DNA of 64,000 bases from G965197555 sp965197555 (GTDB taxonomy: Bacteria > Chloroflexota > Dehalococcoidia > Lucifugimonadales > UBA3495): assembly GCA_965197555.1 (NCBI GenBank), contig OZ240213.1:806001-870000 (forward strand). Direction: 5' to 3'. The translations under genes were made by a program, and so were the position numbers. The notes beneath the pieces were generated by a model. It worked only from the letters and a program-made list of their open reading frames with translations. It was not told the origin of the DNA and did not search any database. Shown here in pieces: positions 16,599 to 25,260 of the stretch. Within the stretch, counting starts at the first letter, position 1. Every line of letters starts with the position of its first letter.

Positions 16599-17231
16599 AT
16601 GCCACTCCCAGGCGGACCCAGCGATAAAGCTGGTAACCGGTATGAGTATCTGTGGACCGTCAGGTGCATGATGCGCGTGATGAAGGGTGAAGCAGACTCG
16701 ATACATTTGGAACCAGCGGGAGACGAAGGCAAGGGAATCGAATTTACCGTTCAAACTTCTTCTGGGGCTGAACACCATCAAGTTAAGCGTCAGTTGACTG
16801 GTAGAGGGGTTTGGCCCCTGGGCGAACTGGAATCCCGAGGAGTCCTATCGCATTTTTGTCAGAAGCTGCAAGACCCCCGCTCCAGTTGCGTATTTACATC
16901 CTCACACGCCGCTCACCCACTTGATGAACTGGAGAAACGTGCTAAGAATTCCAGTTCATGGGAGGACTTTGAGGCGAACTTTATTTCGTCCAACGATTGG
17001 AACAGTAAGTTCAACGACCTACACAATCGGTGGAATTCACCAAATAGAGAAGAGACATACAACCGCCTCAAGCGGGTCAGTGTCAGGATGATGGACGAGG
17101 ACGGACTTCGTGAATCAGCCGAATTCGGACTCGAATCCCTGGTATCTGGCGAGCCATCCAACGTCCTGAGTGCACTCCTTGACTTCGCATCCCAACAGGT
17201 TCACCGAGTTTTGTCGGCTACAGAAATTTAG
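16599..17231 (+). CDS. PD-(D/E)xK / Cap4-type nuclease domain, 5' part of an amber-interrupted Avs-like gene
   Basis: 210 residues from the ATG at 16599, which has GAGGAGG 9 bases upstream (a GTG at 16581 is too early). Residues about 5-70 resemble the DUF4297/Cap4 dsDNA endonuclease: NRYEYLWTV, then Glu38 (IHLEPAGDEG), Glu48 (GIEF) and the QVK motif with Lys63 (HHQVKRQ). This is the layout of a PD-(D/E)xK active site. The frame ends at TAG 17229-17231 and continues in the same frame into the STAND gene. The residues on each side (LSATEI before, EFLQLRGFA after) read as one helix-linker. The best view is one large defence protein whose nuclease part is separated by a nonsense codon. Confidence 0.75.
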   Translation: MPLPGGPSDKAGNRYEYLWTVRCMMRVMKGEADSIHLEPAGDEGKGIEFTVQTSSGAEHHQVKRQLTGRGVWPLGELESRGVLSHFCQKLQDPRSSCVFTSSHAAHPLDELEKRAKNSSSWEDFEANFISSNDWNSKFNDLHNRWNSPNREETYNRLKRVSVRMMDEDGLRESAEFGLESLVSGEPSNVLSALLDFASQQVHRVLSATEI

Positions 17232-17243
17232 GAATTCCTCCAA

Positions 17244-20200
17244 TTGAGAGGATTCGCCAAACAGGTGTGGGACACTGATCATACTGTAACTGACTCGATC
17301 GTAGACCTTAACCAAACTTACCTTTCAGGTATACAGCCCCTTGGGATTGGCGGGGAGGTCGTTCCGAGGGCCGAAGTTGACTTGATACTCGACTCCTTTG
17401 ACGATTCTTCGGCTAGGGCGGTGATGGTCTCAGGAAGAGCGGGTGTGGGGAAAACGGCGGTCATTTCCCAAACGTTACAAAGAATCAAAGACAGGGATTG
17501 GCCCATGCTGGCCTTAAGGGTTGACCGCCTCGACCCTTCGACCACACCTATTGAGCTAGGAAGTGCCCTGGGATTGCCAGCATCCCCTGTCAGTGTCCTC
17601 GCCGCCATAGCCGATGGAAGAGATTGCCTATTGGTAATCGACCAAGTCGACGCCGTTAGCCAGGCGTCTGGGCGCAATCCTGAGTTCTTCGATTGTATCA
17701 GTGCCATGCTGCATCAGGCACAGGCTCATGACAACATCAAAGTCCTTACCGCCTGTCGGAAATTTGACATTGACAACGACCCGAGGATTCGAGAGCTAAC
17801 GAGAGACGGTGGAATCGCGAAAGAGATTCCCGTAGACCAATTCGACGAGGAAACGGTTAGAGCACTGACCGAAAAGTTGGGTATCGACCCAAGAGCACTC
17901 AGTCAAAAACAGATTGACTTGCTCAGGTTGCCCATTCACCTGAGATTGCTGGAGGAAGCCCTGCCCGAAGGAGATGGAAACTCCACCGGGTTTCAGACCC
18001 CGAAGGACCTTTTTGACAGGTTTTGGAACTATAAACTCAAGGTAATTCACCGTCGTGTCGGTCCTTCCCGTGTGGAAGGCGTCATGCACCGCATAGTTAG
18101 GAATATGACTGACCGCCAAGTCCTTTCGGTGCCAGCAGGATTGCTCGACGAATACGAGGATGCCCTATCCGTTATGGTCTCCGAGAACGTGCTTGTAAAG
18201 GATGGCCAAAGGGTCTCCTTCTTCCACGAGAGTTTCTTCGACTATATTTTCGCCCGTCGGATGGTATCCGACCCAGACTTCGATTTCGTTTCGTACATAT
18301 TGGAACAAGGGCAAAGCCTGTTCATACGTTCTCAGGTTAGACAGGTATTGTTGCATGTGCGCGACATCTCTACCCGAGACTGTTCCCGCAACCTGGAAAC
18401 CATACTGACAAATAAAGAAATTCGCCCGCATCTCAAGACCATCGTGTTGTCCCTGCTAGGTACGTTTGATGATCCCGCCGAGGAAGAGTGGGACGTTGTA
18501 GAACCCCTTTTGGGGACGGAACTTGAAGGACATGTATGGGCGGCCGTTCGCGGTTCAACTGGTTGGTTCGACCTTTTGGACAGCCTCGGGGCGATGGAAC
18601 AATGGCTTCGGAGCGGCGATGAGGGAACGATCAACAGGGTATTGTGGTTGCTGACGTTCGTCCAGAAGGAAAGGTCTGAAAGGACCGCAGAGTTACTGTC
18701 CCGGTTTGTCGGCTCTTCCGAATTGTGGAATACCCGCCTTGCCGGTCTTTTCACCCGTTCTGACATCGCATCGAGCAGAGCCTTCTTCGATTTCGTGCTC
18801 ACGTTGATCAGTACGGGAGCAGTCGATGGCATGCTCTATCCCGGGCGAGGAGGCGACCACTTCTGGTTACCTGTTGAGAAGGTAGTCAAGAGCCACCCAG
18901 ACTGGATCTGTGAGCTAATAGCCGCGTACTTGGACCGGTTGCTCTTGGTTGTCGGCGGACCCGGAAATGGAGAGGAGTTTCCGCTCGAATTCAGTCGGGA
19001 AAGCACCGGAGAGCAGGTGATCGCAGATGCAGCCAACTCTGCCCCTCAGAGATTCGTGGAATTGTTGTTCCCCCGAATGATCAGCATGATGGAAACTTAC
19101 GCATACCACAGCCACGGCCCCCCATGGCCCGATAGAGTGTGGGGACATGGTGTCATCGCGCGCGAAGATGGATTGGATAACCGTCTCCTTGCGGGGCTGG
19201 AATTCTCTCTATGCTGGATGGCACTAAACGATCCTGATCAGTTTCGGGCGTACGCGAACGCATTGAAGGAATCTGAATTTGCGACAGCACAAAACCTGCT
19301 TCTCCGTTCATATGCAGTAGCAAGCAAGCTATTCGCCGATGAGGCAGTCGGATATCTCTTGGAAGACCCAAAGCAGAGGTTTTCAATCGGCTACGTGTCC
19401 ACGAGCTCGGCTCATGCCGCGGAGCACCTGGTCGGTGCAGTAACACCATTTTGTTCGTCAGAGCTATATCGCAGCTTGGAAGTAGCTATTCTTGATTACT
19501 ACCCGGAACACGAGCGTGGCCCGCAAGGTCGGCGGTCGTGGGGTCTCTCCCAATTCCGGCTCTTAACGAATCTAGAGCCTTCACGTTTGTCCGAAAGGGG
19601 CCTTCGTCGTTTTCAGGAACTGCAGCGCAAGTTCCAAAATCCTGGTCTCCTAGAACCGAGAGGAGTAGAGGGCGGTTGGGTCGCCTCTCCGATACCTGAA
19701 TCGTCCGCCAGCAAGATGAGCGATGACGAGTGGTTGGGAGCAATCAAACATTACTCCTCCAACTCACCAAGTAACGAGCCAGCGAAATTCTTAGTCGGAG
19801 GCGCCCACGAGCTATCGCAACTGCTTGAAACTCAGACAAACGAAGACCCTTCCAGGTTTGCCAAATTGGTCCATCGCATTCCTGATAACTCCAATACCTC
19901 CTATTTCGAAGCCATCCTCAGGGGCTTAGACGGGGCCGATATAGACATGGAAGCTGTGGTGCAGGCGTGTCTGCGCTGCCACCAGATTCCGGGATGCCCG
20001 CTCGGCCGTTGGGTGACCAGACCGCTTGCTCATTTTGCCGGCTCCCAATTGCCGGATAAAGCGTTACAGATGGTGGCGTGGTATGCGACCGAGCACCCCA
20101 ATCCCGACCCTGAAATGGTTTCATCCGAGACGCCATACTACCTGGGCGGCAGGAAAAACCAGCGCTACGATCCAATCATGGTCGGCATCAATTCGGTGAG

Positions 20201-21035
20201 AGGGTCGGCAGCAGGGACCATAGCCAGGTTGTTGTTCCAAGATGAGTATTATCTTTCTTTCTTCGAACCCCATCTCAGATTAATGGTAAGGGATCCCTCG
20301 GACGCGACCCGTGCGTGTGTCGCGGAGGCACTGCTGGGAGTCTTGCGCCACAATCGTGACTTGGCCGGTGAGCTTTTTCTCGAACTTTGTGACGCCGACG
20401 AAAGGTTACTGGCGACTCGGTTTTTTGAAGACTTCTTAAGATACGCGATTCCAACCCATTTCACCGAATTGGAAACGGTCTTGCACCGAATGATCCAGTC
20501 GGGGGATGAAGCTGTGGCAACTGCCGGAGCTCGTTGGTCCTGCTACGCTACATTAACGGTTGAGGAGGCCTTGCCTCTTGCAAGCCAGTGTCCGTCTGGA
20601 TCTAAATCGCAAAGATTGGGCGCAGCCGAGGTGTATGCAGCCAATCTTAAGTTGAGCGCACACCGGTCGGTTTCCGAAGAAATTCTGGGGAAGTTATTCT
20701 ATGATTCAGAAGTGGAAGTACGACACAAGGCGGCCGGATGCTTCTACGGATTTGAAGGACGAGAACTGAGTGATGCTACGAGCCTCGTCGTTGAATTTAT
20801 ACAAAGCCCCGCCTTCGAACCAGACCACAATCCTTTGTTTGATGCTTTGGAAAAGACTACGGCCCACATTCCAGAAGTTGTCCTCATGGCTTGCGACCGC
20901 GTTTTCGAGCTGGCCGCAGAGAAGACCGGCGACTTAAGTACAGCAGTTGCCGGGACATCCAGTACCATCGCCAAGTTGATTGTTCGCGTTTACAGTCGAA
21001 CAACGGATCCATCCGTAAGGTCTCGACATAATTGA
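17244..21035 (+). CDS. STAND NTPase with long repeat-rich C-terminus, 3' part of an Avs-like antiviral gene
   Basis: 1263 residues after the amber codon. The TTG at 17244 is nominal; the frame is open back to the TAG. The Walker A motif is G64-RAGVGKT and Walker B is DCLLVID (127-133), with a sensor segment LTACRKFD. A NACHT-like motif, FFHESFFDYIFARR, appears near residue 320. Beyond about residue 400 the protein is a long array of helical repeats (HEAT-like guess), the part that in Avs proteins recognises a phage protein. STAND NTPases oligomerise on target binding and activate an N-terminal effector, here the nuclease encoded just upstream. It lies between recombinase genes, as defence genes often do. 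The target and exact Avs type cannot be told by eye. Confidence 0.85.
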   Translation: MRGFAKQVWDTDHTVTDSIVDLNQTYLSGIQPLGIGGEVVPRAEVDLILDSFDDSSARAVMVSGRAGVGKTAVISQTLQRIKDRDWPMLALRVDRLDPSTTPIELGSALGLPASPVSVLAAIADGRDCLLVIDQVDAVSQASGRNPEFFDCISAMLHQAQAHDNIKVLTACRKFDIDNDPRIRELTRDGGIAKEIPVDQFDEETVRALTEKLGIDPRALSQKQIDLLRLPIHLRLLEEALPEGDGNSTGFQTPKDLFDRFWNYKLKVIHRRVGPSRVEGVMHRIVRNMTDRQVLSVPAGLLDEYEDALSVMVSENVLVKDGQRVSFFHESFFDYIFARRMVSDPDFDFVSYILEQGQSLFIRSQVRQVLLHVRDISTRDCSRNLETILTNKEIRPHLKTIVLSLLGTFDDPAEEEWDVVEPLLGTELEGHVWAAVRGSTGWFDLLDSLGAMEQWLRSGDEGTINRVLWLLTFVQKERSERTAELLSRFVGSSELWNTRLAGLFTRSDIASSRAFFDFVLTLISTGAVDGMLYPGRGGDHFWLPVEKVVKSHPDWICELIAAYLDRLLLVVGGPGNGEEFPLEFSRESTGEQVIADAANSAPQRFVELLFPRMISMMETYAYHSHGPPWPDRVWGHGVIAREDGLDNRLLAGLEFSLCWMALNDPDQFRAYANALKESEFATAQNLLLRSYAVASKLFADEAVGYLLEDPKQRFSIGYVSTSSAHAAEHLVGAVTPFCSSELYRSLEVAILDYYPEHERGPQGRRSWGLSQFRLLTNLEPSRLSERGLRRFQELQRKFQNPGLLEPRGVEGGWVASPIPESSASKMSDDEWLGAIKHYSSNSPSNEPAKFLVGGAHELSQLLETQTNEDPSRFAKLVHRIPDNSNTSYFEAILRGLDGADIDMEAVVQACLRCHQIPGCPLGRWVTRPLAHFAGSQLPDKALQMVAWYATEHPNPDPEMVSSETPYYLGGRKNQRYDPIMVGINSVRGSAAGTIARLLFQDEYYLSFFEPHLRLMVRDPSDATRACVAEALLGVLRHNRDLAGELFLELCDADERLLATRFFEDFLRYAIPTHFTELETVLHRMIQSGDEAVATAGARWSCYATLTVEEALPLASQCPSGSKSQRLGAAEVYAANLKLSAHRSVSEEILGKLFYDSEVEVRHKAAGCFYGFEGRELSDATSLVVEFIQSPAFEPDHNPLFDALEKTTAHIPEVVLMACDRVFELAAEKTGDLSTAVAGTSSTIAKLIVRVYSRTTDPSVRSRHN

Positions 21036-21403
21036 CAAGATGTCCCTCTTCGGAGCATATGAGCTGGACGTGATTACCGAGGAATTTGACCGTTAACGAC
21101 CTGCTAGAGGCTTGTTCGGTGGACGTATCACGATACGGCTTCGTCGCCCATTCCCTCTCCGGACTCATGAGAATCCCCCTGGGGCATCGTCTGGCCCCAA
21201 CACGGGAAGAGCGAACGTGGAACCGGTTGGAAAACCGCAACCAGTTCCACTTTTCAGGGTGCGTTGAGTCGCGCAAATGGGGCGGAGCCCGGAGCCTGCC
21301 GCTCGGGAGCGGGGTACTGACAGTTGGGTCTTTTGGGATAGCATAACTACGTTATGCTATCCCGACAACGACCTCCGATCCCGTCCCTGGAGGTACCCCT
21401 TTG
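21036..21403. other. Intergenic region between the STAND gene and the recombinase relic
   Basis: Holds no convincing gene. Its main feature is the 29-base palindrome at 21335-21363. A TGGAGG ribosome site at 21388-21393 belongs to the recombinase start at 21404. Confidence 0.5.
21335..21363. repeat. Near-perfect palindrome with 13-bp arms and 3-bp centre
   Basis: Left arm GGGATAGCATAAC (21335-21347), centre TAC, right arm GTTATGCTATCCC (21351-21363). The arms are fully complementary. It lies 41 bases before the start of a tyrosine-recombinase relic, the place where such enzymes often have a recombination or autoregulatory site. A terminator role is possible but there is no T-tract. Confidence 0.7.
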
Positions 21404-22385
21404 ATGGCCTAGGCAATCGCCCCGTTCCACCCCGCCGCCGACCTCTCCCAGACGTTCCCTACCCTGCCCCAGGCCGTGCTCCGGTCCGGCGAGCGGACCG
21501 CTTGGCGCTTCGTCGATTTCTTCACGGCTTCTATACGCAACCCCAACACCAGGGAGGCGTACTATCGGGCGGTGACCCGCTTCCTAGACTGGTGCGAGGA
21601 CCAGGGCCTCTTGGACCTGCACTGTATCCGGCCCATCCACGTTGCCGCCTACGTCGAGCATCTGCAGTTGGAGCTATCCAAACCCTCGGTTAAGCAACAC
21701 CTGGCCGCCCTCCGCAAGTGCTTTGACTGGCTGGTCTCCGGGGGAGCGGTAGAGTCCAACCCGTCCAGCACTGTCCAGGGTCCCCGCTACATCGTCCGCC
21801 GGGGCAAGACACCGGTGCTGGACGCAGCGCAGACCAGGGATCTCCTGGATTCCATTCCCCTAGACCGGGGTGGTGGGTCTGCGGGACCGGGCTCTTATCG
21901 CCACGATGGTCTACACCTTCGGGCGCGTCGGGGCGGTGACCGCCATGAAGGTCGAGGACTACTACCTCAGCGGGAGGCGGCGCATGTTCCGGCTCCACGA
22001 GAAGGGGGGCAAGGAACACATGGTGCCCGCCCACCACAACGCCGTTGAGTACGTGGAGGCATACTTAGACGCGGCTGAGCTCTGGAGCAGCCCGAAAATG
22101 CCTTTGTTCCAATCGGTGGACCGCCAGGGGCAACTGACTGGGCGACGGCTGGAGCGCAAGGGGGCCTTGGATATGGTGAAGCGGCGGGCGCGGGCGGCGG
22201 GACTGCCGGAGACGACCAGGTGCCACACCTTCCGGGCGACGGCCATTACCAACTACTTGGCAAACGGGGGGTCACTGGAGAACGCCCGCGCCCTTGCCTC
22301 CCACGAATCCTCCCAGACCACCCGCCTCTACGACCACACCGACGACCAGCTCTCCCTGGACGAGATCGAGCGCATCCGCATCTGA
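21404..22385 (+). pseudogene. Tyrosine recombinase with an amber third codon and an internal frameshift
   Basis: Starts ATG GCC TAG at 21404, with TGGAGG upstream. The frame then continues after the TAG through AIAPFHPAADLSQTF into a full SAM-like core-binding domain (RNPNTREAYYRAVTRFLDWC). Near 21866-21870, at a GGGG run, the frame changes by +1 from IPLDR into VGLRDRALIATMVYTFGRVGAV. The second part holds the catalytic Arg (FGRVGAV), Lys (EKGGKEH), His-x-x-Arg (CHTFRATAIT), His (ASHESS) and Tyr (RLYDHT). All catalytic residues exist but are spread over two frames, so the gene is probably inactive unless it is read by frameshifting or the G-run is a sequencing error. A GTG at 21476 could start a shortened product. 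Confidence 0.8.
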
Positions 22386-22521
22386 TTGGCCCTGGGAGTG
22401 TGCGCCCGGTCTCATCTGGAACCGGGCCGGTGAGAGGGTAAAGAGAGTACCAAGGGACGTCTCCGAATCTCCTCAAGGCGCGGCGGAAAGTGTCATCTTG
22501 GTTGGTCCGCACAAAGACGTA

Positions 22522-23187
22522 TCAGTTGCCGTAGGCGTCACTGTGTCTGAGTTGGTCCTGGAGCGCCTTGGGGTTCCCCGTCTGCTCCAAACGGGCAATG
22601 GCGCCACTATGCCGGAGGACGTGTACCGCTCCAACATGGGCAGGTTTGGAGATCCCCGCCACGTCGAATGCCTGCCGGACTATCTGATGTACCCTGCCGC
22701 GGGTGATGGGAAAGAATACTGAGTCCTTGGGCAAGTTGGTCTCGTACCCGAAGGCTTGCAGCCTGGCCACGAGGGAGCTGCTGAGGGCCACCTGGCCCGT
22801 CTTCCTTCCCTTGCCCACAACCGTAGCCAGCCAACCGCCATCGGTGGCGCTGAGGTCTACGGGCCGCAGCCCCAGGGCCTCCGAGACTCGAAGACAACCA
22901 TCGAACATGGCGGCAATCAACAGGCCGTTCCGTTGACCGTGCCCTGGTGTGGCCACCATTGCCGCTGCAATCAAACGCTGCACCGCGTCGAGGTCCAGGT
23001 GGGGGACAAAGGCCGCGGTACTCAGCTCTGCGTCCCGGATTGCCGGAAAGTTACGCCGAGCCAGGGTCACGGTAAATACACCCGTCAAGTAACTGGTTAG
23101 GCGAATTGTATAGTTTTCCTGGGGGTTCTCCCATTGGCGGGTGTCAGCGTTGTGACTGGAGAGCGGGTCAGAGCGGGTGAAAACCAT
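22522..23187 (-). pseudogene. Truncated phage-type tyrosine recombinase
   Basis: 221 residues. From about residue 60 the sequence matches a recombinase catalytic domain: FDGCLRVSEAL (Arg), VGKGRKTGQV (Lys region), HVLRHSGAIARL (His-x-x-Arg), then QLRHSDAY followed at once by GN and a stop. The final helix with the nucleophile Tyr is missing, so the C-terminus is truncated. The first 60 residues look like read-in from flanking DNA. It is oriented opposite to the recombinase relic at 21404 and belongs to a separate element. Confidence 0.7.
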
Positions 23188-23443
23188 ACAAAGGGCCTAT
23201 TTGAACACCAGCTCCGGCACCACCGGCTCAGAACGCCCCAAAGAGGCGACGGCGGGTGGTTCTGCCGCAGCGTTGGCGGTTATGAGTGCAATCCGGTCCG
23301 GAGCTCCTGCTGGCAACCGCCGAGGAATGAGTGCAAAGGGGGCATTGAGCTGAGTCGTCGCGGCGTTACTGGCTACGGAGGCAGTACGTGTGCAATACTC
23401 CGAGTACAGTGTGCTTCGCTGTGGCAGAAGCGGCGTAGCGGGG
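23188..23443. other. Intergenic region, nothing recognised
   Basis: A 256-base gap between two minus-strand genes. No gene, RNA or repeat was recognised. Confidence 0.4.
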
Positions 23444-23695
23444 CTATTTCGAGGCTACAGCGAGGGCGTCGACTTTCTCCAACTCCGCCTCTGCGTCCGC
23501 GAGGGACTGAAATACACCTCCGACACGCTCCCCATTTCTGTAAGCGGTGTATTCCACGCCGACCAGGGGTGGGCCATTCAACCCCTCTCCTAGAGGTATC
23601 TCTTTAAAATGCCAATTGACCCAACATTCGGCGCCGTTTTTGCCAAATCCCTGAACTACACGAATCCCAGGTCGCTCCCAAACTATCTCCGGCAT
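23444..23695 (-). CDS. Small hypothetical protein
   Basis: 83 residues with a good ribosome site (GGGAGG 7 bases before the ATG). Tryptophan- and glycine-rich N-terminal half (IVWERPGIRVV, CWVNWHFKE) and a helical, acidic C-terminus (LADAEAELEKVDAL). It has no transmembrane segment. No family recognised. It follows the small membrane-protein gene at 28 bases on the same strand. Confidence 0.7.
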   Translation of the reverse strand: MPEIVWERPGIRVVQGFGKNGAECWVNWHFKEIPLGEGLNGPPLVGVEYTAYRNGERVGGVFQSLADAEAELEKVDALAVASK

Positions 23696-23723
23696 TCGTT
23701 ATCCTCCCAGTCGTTTCCGCCAG

Positions 23724-23957
23724 TTAGAGTTTCATGATCGCAGCCAAAGCACCCATGATAGCAGCGACAGCAGATACTCCAAGCAATTGCACGACGACCA
23801 GCCACTTGAGTTGCTTCCCCATCTCTTTGATCAGACTTGTCTCCAACGCACGGAGGTCGGCCGTCGGCGCGTAGTGCTGATGGATCTCAGACCGTAGAGT
23901 CGAAATTCTCTCCTCTGACTCTGACTGACGGATCGCTACGGATAGTTCGGCACTCAC
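23724..23957 (-). CDS. Small protein with C-terminal membrane helix, phage-accessory-like
   Basis: 77 residues from the GTG at 23957, which has GGAGG 8 bases upstream (a TTG at 23972 lies before that site and is unlikely). An N-terminal charged coiled-coil-like part (SEERISTLRSEIHQ) is followed by a hydrophobic C-terminal helix (LKWLVVVQLLGVSAVAAIMGALAAI). This shape resembles small holin-associated (XhlA-like) proteins or stress-related membrane tethers. Its place at the edge of the mobile island fits an element-borne gene. Confidence 0.65.
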   Translation of the reverse strand: MSAELSVAIRQSESEERISTLRSEIHQHYAPTADLRALETSLIKEMGKQLKWLVVVQLLGVSAVAAIMGALAAIMKL

Positions 23958-24366
23958 TAGCCACACCTCCAAGACCTAAAGCACTTGGCCCAAACCAGCA
24001 CATAGCACTGACCTCCAGCCGGAGGCCCTGACAAGGATGACGCCAGAGAACCTCCCGTCGAACGTCTGCCCCGCAACTGGCAGCGCCCCAGCTTTCTTAA
24101 GAACTCATGCGGTTCCCCTCTTGGTTTCCCAAAACAGCCAGGACCTTACCACCCAAAATGGACTCCCTGCCCAGACTGGCCAGTGCAGGTATGGTAGGTA
24201 CGGTATTAGGGCGAGTCAAGGCACCGAATTTACTCTCCTTGACAACCCCGGTGATTTGTACCAGAATCAGTCCGCGCCTAGTCTCAAAGCTGAGCGGGTT
24301 GTGTTTGGGCGGTTGCGTGCCATGAAGTCAGGCGCATTTAAGTCGGTCAAACGTGGGGTCTTTTAG
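23958..24366. other. Intergenic region before the hydrolase gene
   Basis: 409 bases. An ORF of 109 codons crosses it in the plus direction but has no family resemblance and a poor start, so I do not call it. No ribosome site of normal strength precedes the ATG at 24367. Confidence 0.4.
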
Positions 24367-25161
24367 ATGACTACGACTAGTTCAAACGAAACCAGCGTGA
24401 CTGTAGGAGACATTCAAGTCCAAATGTCTACCGGCGGTTCGGGTGCCCCTCTGCTGTTCCTCCACGGCGGGGAAGGCCTGGCGGGATGGGAACCGTGGAA
24501 CACGCCGATAGGACAGCAACACACGGTCTATGCACCAACCTACCCCGGTTTCTTTGGTACACTCCGGCCATCCTGGGTTTCAACAGTTAATGATGTGGCC
24601 CACTTCACACTGGAGTTGGCTCAATCTCTAGGGTTGACCCAGTATGTCCTAATGGGGCACTCTTTAGGCGGCTGGATCGCCGCAGAAATCGCCGCCATGG
24701 CTCAGAGCGACCTGAAAGGCCTAGTCTTGGTCGATGCTGCAGGCATCAAGCCCGAAGAGGGTGAGATTACTGAGATGTTCATGGTCTCTGCCGAGACCCG
24801 GAAGCAGAAGGTATTCTTCGACACATCTCAGGTGCCCAACTACGAGTGGCACAACAGGGAGTTGACGCCTGAGGAGCAGGCCGTGGCCCACGCGAACATG
24901 GAGATGACCTACCGTTTGGCGTGGAAGCCTTACTTGCACAATCCCAGCCTGCCGTTCTATTTGAGGAAACTTCGCATTCCTACCCTGGTGGTCTGGGGCC
25001 GCGAGGACGCCATCATCCCGTTGGAATGTGGGGAGCTCTACCAGAAAGCCATTCCAAATTCCACTCTTAAGGTCATTGACCGTAGTGGACACCAGCCCCA
25101 CATCGAAAAGCCTCAGGAGTTCGATAGCGCAGTTGCGGCGTTCCTGACGGGGCTAAGTTAG
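24367..25161 (+). CDS. Alpha/beta hydrolase
   Basis: A 264-residue alpha/beta hydrolase. The nucleophile elbow is GHSLGG, the acid is in WGREDAIIP and the His is in SGHQPH; the oxyanion loop is LFLHGGEG. No signal peptide. Substrate class (ester, C-C bond or epoxide) cannot be read from motifs. It is the first gene after the mobile island and converges on a CoA-transferase gene across a shared terminator. Confidence 0.9.
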   Translation: MTTTSSNETSVTVGDIQVQMSTGGSGAPLLFLHGGEGLAGWEPWNTPIGQQHTVYAPTYPGFFGTLRPSWVSTVNDVAHFTLELAQSLGLTQYVLMGHSLGGWIAAEIAAMAQSDLKGLVLVDAAGIKPEEGEITEMFMVSAETRKQKVFFDTSQVPNYEWHNRELTPEEQAVAHANMEMTYRLAWKPYLHNPSLPFYLRKLRIPTLVVWGREDAIIPLECGELYQKAIPNSTLKVIDRSGHQPHIEKPQEFDSAVAAFLTGLS

Positions 25162-25186
25162 TCTCTTCCCAAGCTCGAGTCCAGCT

Positions 25187-25233
25187 CACGAAACAAAAGG
25201 GGCAGGTCTGAAACCTGCCCCTTTTGTTTCGTG
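25187..25233. terminator. Bidirectional intrinsic terminator
   Basis: Perfect 21-bp stem: arms CACGAAACAAAAGGGGCAGGT (25187-25207) and its complement (25213-25233) with a CTGAA loop. The AAAA and TTTT tracts inside the stem serve both strands. It sits between the convergent hydrolase and CaiB/BaiF genes. Confidence 0.92.
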
Positions 25234-25260
25234 GCGCTATGCGGTGACTCTTCTAACCGA

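Noticed and set aside
24037..24366. 109-codon ORF before the alpha/beta hydrolase
   Set aside because: Low-quality composition and no family resemblance; probably chance.
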